Below are positions 6,796 to 10,943 of a stretch of 10,943 nucleotides of DNA, piece by piece (positions within the stretch are counted from its first letter, which is position 1; every line of letters starts with the position of its first letter). The notes below the pieces were generated by a model. It was not told the DNA's origin. It did no database searches and saw only the letters and a list, made by a program, of their open reading frames with translations. This DNA is from DATLZM01 sp035559315 (lineage in GTDB: Bacteria > Actinomycetota > UBA4738 > HRBIN12): NCBI GenBank assembly GCA_035559315.1, contig DATMBJ010000236.1, forward strand, positions 1 to 10,943, in the 5' to 3' direction. The position numbers and the translations under genes were made by a program.

Positions 6796-6805
6796 GGGGG
6801 CCGGG

Positions 6806-7855
6806 GTGGGGCGCTCGTACCGGATCGGCGTGATCCCCGGGGACGGGACCGGCCCGGAGGTGATCCGGGAGGGCCTCAAGGTCCTCGACGCCGTGCGGGA
6901 GGGGTTCGACGTGGAGCTCGTCCGCTACGACCTGGGCGGGGAGCGGTACCTCCGCACCGGCGAGGTCCTCCCCGACGCGGTGCTCGAGGAGCTCCGGGGG
7001 CTCGACGCGATCTACCTGGGGGCGGTCGGCCACCCCGACGTCCCCCCCGGCGTGCTCGAGCGCGGGCTGCTCCTCCGGATCCGGTTCGAGCTCGACCAGT
7101 ACGTGAACCTCCGGCCGATCCGCCGCTACCCTGGCGTGCAGACCCTCATCCCCCACCACCAGCCCGAGGACGTGGACATGGTGGTGGTCCGGGAGAACTC
7201 CGAGGGGCTCTACACCGGGGCCGGCGGGTTCCACCGGAAGGGGACCCCGTTCGAGGTCGCGGTCCAGGAGAGCGTGAACACCCACCACGGCGTGGAGCGG
7301 ATCGTGCGGTTCGCGTTCGAGCAGGCCAGGCGGCGCCGGCGGCACCTGACGCTCGTCCACAAGACCAACGTCCTCACCTACGCCGGCGACCTGTACCAGC
7401 GGGTCGTGGACGAGGTGGGTCGGGAGTACCCCGACGTCGAGACCGCCTACTGCCACGTCGACGCGGCCTGCATCTACTTCGTGGAGAACCCGCGGCGGTT
7501 CGACGTCATCGTCACCGACAACATGTTCGGCGACATCATCACGGACCTGGGTGCGGTGATCCAGGGCGGGATGGGGGTCGCGGCCGGGGGGAACATCAAC
7601 CCCCAGGGGGTCTCGATGTTCGAGCCGATCGGGGGGACCGCCCCCGACCACACCGGGAAGGGGACGATCAACCCGCTCGCCGCGATCGGCGCGCTCGGCA
7701 TGCTCCTCGAGCAGCTCGGCGAGGCCGAGGCCGCCCGGCGCGTCGAGGCCGGGATCCGGTTCGCCTGCTCGAAGATGGCCTCGATGCGGGCGGGCGAGAT
7801 GGGCTACTCGACCGCGGAGGTCGGGGACCTGGTCGTGGAGGGGGCGACGTCGTGA
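6806..7855 (+). CDS. leuB: 3-isopropylmalate dehydrogenase (actinobacterial type)
   Basis: It oxidises and decarboxylates 3-isopropylmalate to 2-oxoisocaproate with NAD+. The 349-residue protein belongs to the isocitrate/isopropylmalate dehydrogenase family. Visible features are IGVIPGDGTGPEV (7-19), the substrate region ERGLLLRIRFELDQYVNLRP (85-104), R129 in VVVRENSEGLYTG, the catalytic Y136 and K186 (VHKTNVL), and metal ligands D219, D243 and D247 (DNMFGDIITD). A nucleotide-binding segment GGTAPDHTGKGTINP (276-290) follows. The pattern resembles Mycobacterium LeuB closely, as I recall that sequence. A tartrate or other beta-decarboxylating dehydrogenase is possible but unlikely next to leuA. 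The GTG at 6806 lies ten bases after leuA, with GAGGGGG (6794-6800) as its ribosome binding site. Because cimA follows directly, the enzyme may also oxidise 3-methylmalate in the citramalate route; this is inferred. Confidence 0.9.
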   Translation: MGRSYRIGVIPGDGTGPEVIREGLKVLDAVREGFDVELVRYDLGGERYLRTGEVLPDAVLEELRGLDAIYLGAVGHPDVPPGVLERGLLLRIRFELDQYVNLRPIRRYPGVQTLIPHHQPEDVDMVVVRENSEGLYTGAGGFHRKGTPFEVAVQESVNTHHGVERIVRFAFEQARRRRRHLTLVHKTNVLTYAGDLYQRVVDEVGREYPDVETAYCHVDAACIYFVENPRRFDVIVTDNMFGDIITDLGAVIQGGMGVAAGGNINPQGVSMFEPIGGTAPDHTGKGTINPLAAIGALGMLLEQLGEAEAARRVEAGIRFACSKMASMRAGEMGYSTAEVGDLVVEGATS

Positions 7856-9474
7856 GCGCGGGGCGGGCGGGGGCCGACCACGGGTTCGACGTCGAGCTGT
7901 ACGACACGACGCTCCGCGACGGCGCGCAGCGGGCCGGCCTGTCCTACACGATCGAGGACCGTCTGCGGATCCTCCACAAGCTCGACCAGATCGGGTTCCC
8001 CTACGTGGAGGGCGGCTGGCCCGGCGCGAACCCCCGGGACACGGAGTTCTTCAAGCTCGCCACCAAGGAGGACCTGGAGCGGAGCACGCTCACGGCCTTC
8101 GGGATGACCCGGAAGGCGGGGGAGCGGGCGGAGGAGAGCCAGATCCTCCGCGACCTCCTGGACGCCGGCACGGAGGTCGTCTGCCTGGTCGGGAAGTCCT
8201 GGGACCTCCACGTGCGGGAGGCGCTCCGCACCACGCTCGAGGAGGGCGTGGCGATGGTGCGGGACTCGATCGCGTTCCTCCGCGCCGAGGGCCGGCGGGT
8301 GTTCTTCGACGCCGAGCACTTCTTCGACGGGTTCCGGGAGAACCCGGCGTTCGCCCTCGCGGTGCTGGACGCCGCGCAGGAGGCGGGGGCCGAACGGCTG
8401 GTGCTGTGCGACACGAACGGGGGGTCGCTCCCCTTCGACATCGCCCGGGTCGTGGACGAGGTCCGGGGGCGGGTCTCGGTGCCCCTCGGGGTCCACGTCC
8501 ACAACGACACCGGCTGCGCGGTCGCCAACTCCCTCGTCGCGGTGGAGCACGGGGTGTTCCAGGTCCAGGGCACCGTGAACGGCTACGGCGAGCGGACCGG
8601 GAACGCGGACCTCGTGCCGATCGCCGCGGACCTCGCGCTCAAGATGGGGAAGCGGGTCCTCCCCGACGGGTCCATCGAGCGGCTCACCGAGCTCGCCCAC
8701 TACGTGGCGGAGGTCGCCAACGTCCAGCCGGACTCGCACCAGCCCTACGCCGGCCGGTACGCGTTCACCCATAAGGCGGGGCTCCACACGAGCGGGATGG
8801 CGCGGACCCCCCGGGCCTACGAGCACGTCCCGCCGACCGCGGTGGGGAACCGCCGCGGGGTCGTGGCGAGCGACCTGGGGGGCGCCGCCACGCTCCGGAT
8901 GAAGGCCCGCGAGTTCGGGATGGAGCTCCCCGACGAGCGGATCCCCGGCCTGCTCCGGGAGCTCAAGGCCCGGGAGGCCCGGGGGTACACGTTCGAGGTG
9001 GCCGACGCCTCCCTCGAGCTGCTGATGCGCCGCCACGACGGGTGGCGCCAGCCGTTCTTCGAGGTCGAGAGCTACCGGGTGCACGTCGAGCACCGGAACG
9101 GCGACCCCGAGCCCCTCGCCGAGGCCACCGTGAAGGTCGTGGCCAACGGGCGGCGGCACATCGAGTCCGCCGAGGGGCACGGGCCGGTGGGGGCCCTGGA
9201 CAACGCGCTCCGCAAGGCGCTCCGCAACGAGTACCCGGACCTCGACCACATGACGCTCGAGGACTACCGGGTCCGGGTCCTCGAGGAGAACCTGGGGACG
9301 GGCGCGGTGGTCCGGGTGCTGATCGACACCTCCGACGGGGAGAAGGAGTGGACCACGGTGGGCGTCTCGGACAACATCATCGCGGCCTCGTGGGAGGCGC
9401 TCACCGACGCCTACCTGTTCGGTCTCCTCCACCCGCGCGAGGACCGAGGTGGCCCGGCCGTCGGGACGGCCTGA
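7852..9474 (+). CDS. cimA: (R)-citramalate synthase
   Basis: It condenses pyruvate and acetyl-CoA to (R)-citramalate, opening a threonine-independent route to 2-oxobutyrate for isoleucine. The 540-residue protein has an N-terminal TIM barrel with YDTTLRDGAQRAG (17-29), EGGWPGANPRDTEFF, the metal-binding H215-x-H217 in HVHNDTGCAVANSL, and GTVNGYGERTGNADL. The changes from the LeuA motif (DGAQ for DGEQ, GGWPGANP for AGFPISS) and KAGLHTSGM are typical of the TIGR00977-type citramalate synthase branch rather than LeuA. A C-terminal allosteric domain (about 405-535) suggests feedback control, probably by isoleucine. The GTG start at 7852 overlaps the leuB stop (GTGA) and follows GGAGGGG (7837-7843). 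The alternative, a second 2-isopropylmalate or homocitrate synthase, is less likely given the motifs. Confidence 0.9.
   Translation: MSAGRAGADHGFDVELYDTTLRDGAQRAGLSYTIEDRLRILHKLDQIGFPYVEGGWPGANPRDTEFFKLATKEDLERSTLTAFGMTRKAGERAEESQILRDLLDAGTEVVCLVGKSWDLHVREALRTTLEEGVAMVRDSIAFLRAEGRRVFFDAEHFFDGFRENPAFALAVLDAAQEAGAERLVLCDTNGGSLPFDIARVVDEVRGRVSVPLGVHVHNDTGCAVANSLVAVEHGVFQVQGTVNGYGERTGNADLVPIAADLALKMGKRVLPDGSIERLTELAHYVAEVANVQPDSHQPYAGRYAFTHKAGLHTSGMARTPRAYEHVPPTAVGNRRGVVASDLGGAATLRMKAREFGMELPDERIPGLLRELKAREARGYTFEVADASLELLMRRHDGWRQPFFEVESYRVHVEHRNGDPEPLAEATVKVVANGRRHIESAEGHGPVGALDNALRKALRNEYPDLDHMTLEDYRVRVLEENLGTGAVVRVLIDTSDGEKEWTTVGVSDNIIAASWEALTDAYLFGLLHPREDRGGPAVGTA
9439..9443 (+). promoter_or_regulatory. 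Ribosome binding site supporting the GNAT start inside cimA
   Basis: GAGGA within the last codons of cimA lies five bases before GTG 9449. No other ATG, GTG or TTG codon occurs in that frame before the conserved GNAT region, so this site supports the overlapping start. Confidence 0.5.
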
Positions 9475-10024
9475 GCGGCCCCCGGCACGTGCGTCCGGGG
9501 AGCGGGCGGCGCCGGCCATCCGGATCCGCGAGGGGACGCCGGCCGACGCGCGGGCCTGCGCCGAGGTCCACGTCGAAGGGTGGCGCTGGGCATACCGGGG
9601 GCTCCTCCCCGACGCGTTCCTCGACCGCCTGTCGGTCGAGGACCGGGAGCGGATGTGGCGGGAGGGCTTCGCCGAGCCCGGGGAGCGCGTGGCCTGGGTC
9701 GCGGAGCGCGACGGCCGCGTGGTCGGGTTCTGCGTGACCGGCCCCTCGGAGGACGCCGACGCCGACCGAGGGACGGCCGAGGTCTACGCGATCTACCTCC
9801 GGCCGGAGGTCGTGGGGACGGGGGTCGGCCGGCGCCTGTTCGAGCACGCCGTCGAGGACCTCCGCCGGCGGGGGTTCCGCCGGGCGACGCTCTGGGTCCT
9901 CGAGGCGAACGAGCGGGCCCGGCGGTTCTACGAGCGGGCCGGCTGGCGGCCGGACGGCGCGGTGAACGAGGAGCGGATCGACTGCGCGAACCTCCCCACG
10001 GTCCGGTACCGGGTCGAGCTGTAG
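9449..10024 (+). CDS. GNAT-family N-acetyltransferase, substrate unknown
   Basis: This 191-residue protein has the Gcn5-related acetyltransferase fold, which moves an acyl group from acyl-CoA to an amine. After a basic, Pro/Arg-rich tail of about 23 residues the domain starts at IRIREGTPADARA. It continues through HVEGWRWAYRGLLPDAFL, the strand VAWVAERDGRVVGFCVTG, and motif A, EVYAIYLRPEVVGTGVGRRL (111-130), whose V-G-T-G-V-G loop matches the CoA-binding R/Q-x-x-G-x-G/A. It ends with LWVLEANERARRFYERAGW (148-166). The order and spacing are normal and nothing is missing. The substrate cannot be read from the sequence. The start overlaps the last 26 bases of cimA, so it is probably the last gene of the operon, but a metabolic link to branched-chain amino acids is not shown. 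The first 23 residues may be an untranslated artefact if an atypical start is used. A CCCCGG/CCGGGG inverted repeat (9480-9500) lies within its early codons. Confidence 0.85.
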   Translation: MARPSGRPERPPARASGERAAPAIRIREGTPADARACAEVHVEGWRWAYRGLLPDAFLDRLSVEDRERMWREGFAEPGERVAWVAERDGRVVGFCVTGPSEDADADRGTAEVYAIYLRPEVVGTGVGRRLFEHAVEDLRRRGFRRATLWVLEANERARRFYERAGWRPDGAVNEERIDCANLPTVRYRVEL

Positions 10025-10043
10025 CGGCTCGCCGTCGCGCGCA

Positions 10044-10049
10044 TACCAT
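10044..10049 (+). promoter_or_regulatory. Probable -10 box of a leaderless promoter for the DUF2236 gene
   Basis: TACCAT matches TANNNT and lies seven bases before GTG 10057, so transcription would begin at about the start codon. No purine-rich ribosome binding site precedes this GTG, in contrast to the operon genes. I see no good -35 box at normal spacing. Confidence 0.5.
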
Positions 10050-10056
10050 CGGGCCC

Positions 10057-10935
10057 GTGCGCGCGCGCCTCGTCCGAGGGCTCGGCGAGGTGGTCCGGGG
10101 GTTCCCCCGGCCCCGGCCCGGGCGGCCGGGCGACCCGGGCTGGTTCGGGCCGGGGTCCCTGGCGTGGCGGATCAACGCGGAGACCGTCCTGCTGCTGGGC
10201 GGCGGGCGGGCGCTCCTCATGCAGATCGCGCACCCGCTCGTGGCCGCCGGCGTCGCCGACCACAGCGACTTCACCCGTGAGCCCTTCGAGCGGCTGTGGC
10301 GGACGGTGGACGCCGCGCTCACCGTGGTGTTCGGCGACACGGAGCAGGCCGCGGCGGCCGTGGAGCGGGTGACCGAGGTCCACCGCGGCGTGCGGGGGGA
10401 GCGCGGCGGGCGCCCCTATTCCGCGCTCGACCCCGAGCTCCTGCTCTGGGTCCACGCGACGCTCGTCGACTCCTCCGTCGCCGCCTACGAGCGGTTCGTC
10501 GGGCCGCTCCGGCCCGAGGAGCTCGAGCGCTACTACGCCGAGATGCAGCGGATGGGGACGGCCTTCGGGATCCCGCCCGAGCTCCACCCGCCGACGTACC
10601 GGGACTTCGTGGCGTACCTCGAAGCGGCGATCTCGGGGCTCCGGATCGGGGAGGAGTCGCGGAGGCTGGCCCGGGAGGTCCTCTCACCGCCGGCGCCCCT
10701 CGTCCTGCTGCCGCTCGGGCTCCTCTCCGGCCTCGTGAGCGTGGGGCTCCTCCCGGCCCGGATCCGCCGGGACCTCGGGCTCCGGTGGGGACCCGGCGCG
10801 GCCCGGGCGTTCGAGGCGGCGTCGGCGGCGATCCGCCGCGCCGTGCCGCTGCTCCCGGACCGCGTCCGCCGCTGGCCCCACGCCCGGGAGGCGGAGCGGC
10901 GGGTCGGCACGGCCGCTGCCACCGTGGCCCGCTAG
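10057..10935 (+). CDS. DUF2236 / MpaB-family oxygenase-like protein
   Basis: This 292-residue protein resembles the DUF2236 (oxygenase MpaB, latex-clearing-protein related) family common in actinobacteria. Visible family features are WFGPGSLAWRINAETVLLLG (29-48), GRALLMQIAHPLVAAGVADHSDF (50-72), the RLWRT element (79-83), VFGD, and YSALDPELLLWVHATLVDS (121-139). Residues H59, H69 and H133 are candidates for haem or metal contacts by analogy with the family; I cannot assign them individually. A hydrophobic stretch (211-233, PPAPLVLLPLGLLSGL and on) could be a membrane-associated helix. There is no signal peptide. Substrate and reaction are unknown for most relatives. GTG 10057 is chosen because the -10-like TACCAT lies just before it and the conserved region starts soon after. 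The frame is open further upstream, but that part overlaps the GNAT gene and looks like shadow coding. The gene is complete and ends eight bases before the window edge. Confidence 0.82.
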   Translation: MRARLVRGLGEVVRGFPRPRPGRPGDPGWFGPGSLAWRINAETVLLLGGGRALLMQIAHPLVAAGVADHSDFTREPFERLWRTVDAALTVVFGDTEQAAAAVERVTEVHRGVRGERGGRPYSALDPELLLWVHATLVDSSVAAYERFVGPLRPEELERYYAEMQRMGTAFGIPPELHPPTYRDFVAYLEAAISGLRIGEESRRLAREVLSPPAPLVLLPLGLLSGLVSVGLLPARIRRDLGLRWGPGAARAFEAASAAIRRAVPLLPDRVRRWPHAREAERRVGTAAATVAR

Positions 10936-10943
10936 GCCCCGAT

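Noticed and set aside
9480..9500. CCCCGG/CCGGGG inverted repeat just after the cimA stop, as a possible terminator
   Set aside because: The stem is only six pairs and there is no T-run. It lies inside the early codons of the GNAT gene, and such repeats are expected by chance at this GC content.

Overview
The window is extremely GC-rich, with most codons ending in G or C, many GTG starts, and genes packed with short gaps or stop/start overlaps. Three traits point to an actinobacterium (Actinomycetota): a DUF222/HNH endonuclease-like protein, promoters whose -10 box sits 6-7 bases before a start codon, and a LeuB of the mycobacterial type. LeuA is the roughly 515-residue bacterial form rather than the longer form of mycobacteria and streptomycetes. 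This hints at a deeper-branching actinobacterial lineage, but that is an inference from protein type only.

Layout. Bases 1-59 carry a probable leaderless promoter. Bases 60-1241 encode a DUF222/HNH protein. Bases 1242-1570 hold no ordinary gene. They contain the control region of the following operon: a TTGACA promoter (1333), an 18-codon leader peptide ending in Ala-Leu-Val-Leu-Ile-Ser (1374-1430), and a strong Rho-independent terminator (1469-1494). This is the layout of a branched-chain amino acid (BCAA) attenuator.

The operon runs in one direction: an unrecognised 108-residue protein (1571), ilvB (1894), ilvN (3689), ilvC (4239), leuA (5248), leuB (6806), cimA (7852) and probably a GNAT acetyltransferase (9449-10024). 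IlvB/IlvN make acetolactate or acetohydroxybutyrate and IlvC reduces and isomerises it. LeuA and LeuB supply two steps of leucine synthesis. CimA makes citramalate from pyruvate and acetyl-CoA, giving a threonine-independent route to 2-oxobutyrate and so to isoleucine. The single leuB between leuA and cimA could serve both chain-elongation routes. Missing from the window and presumably elsewhere are ilvD, leuC, leuD, ilvE and ilvA.

Bases 10057-10935 encode a DUF2236/MpaB-family (oxygenase-like) protein, probably from its own leaderless promoter.

I see no CRISPR array, tRNA, rRNA, insertion sequence or defence system. The most interesting items are the attenuator with several competing RNA pairings and the unknown small protein placed between the attenuator and ilvB.
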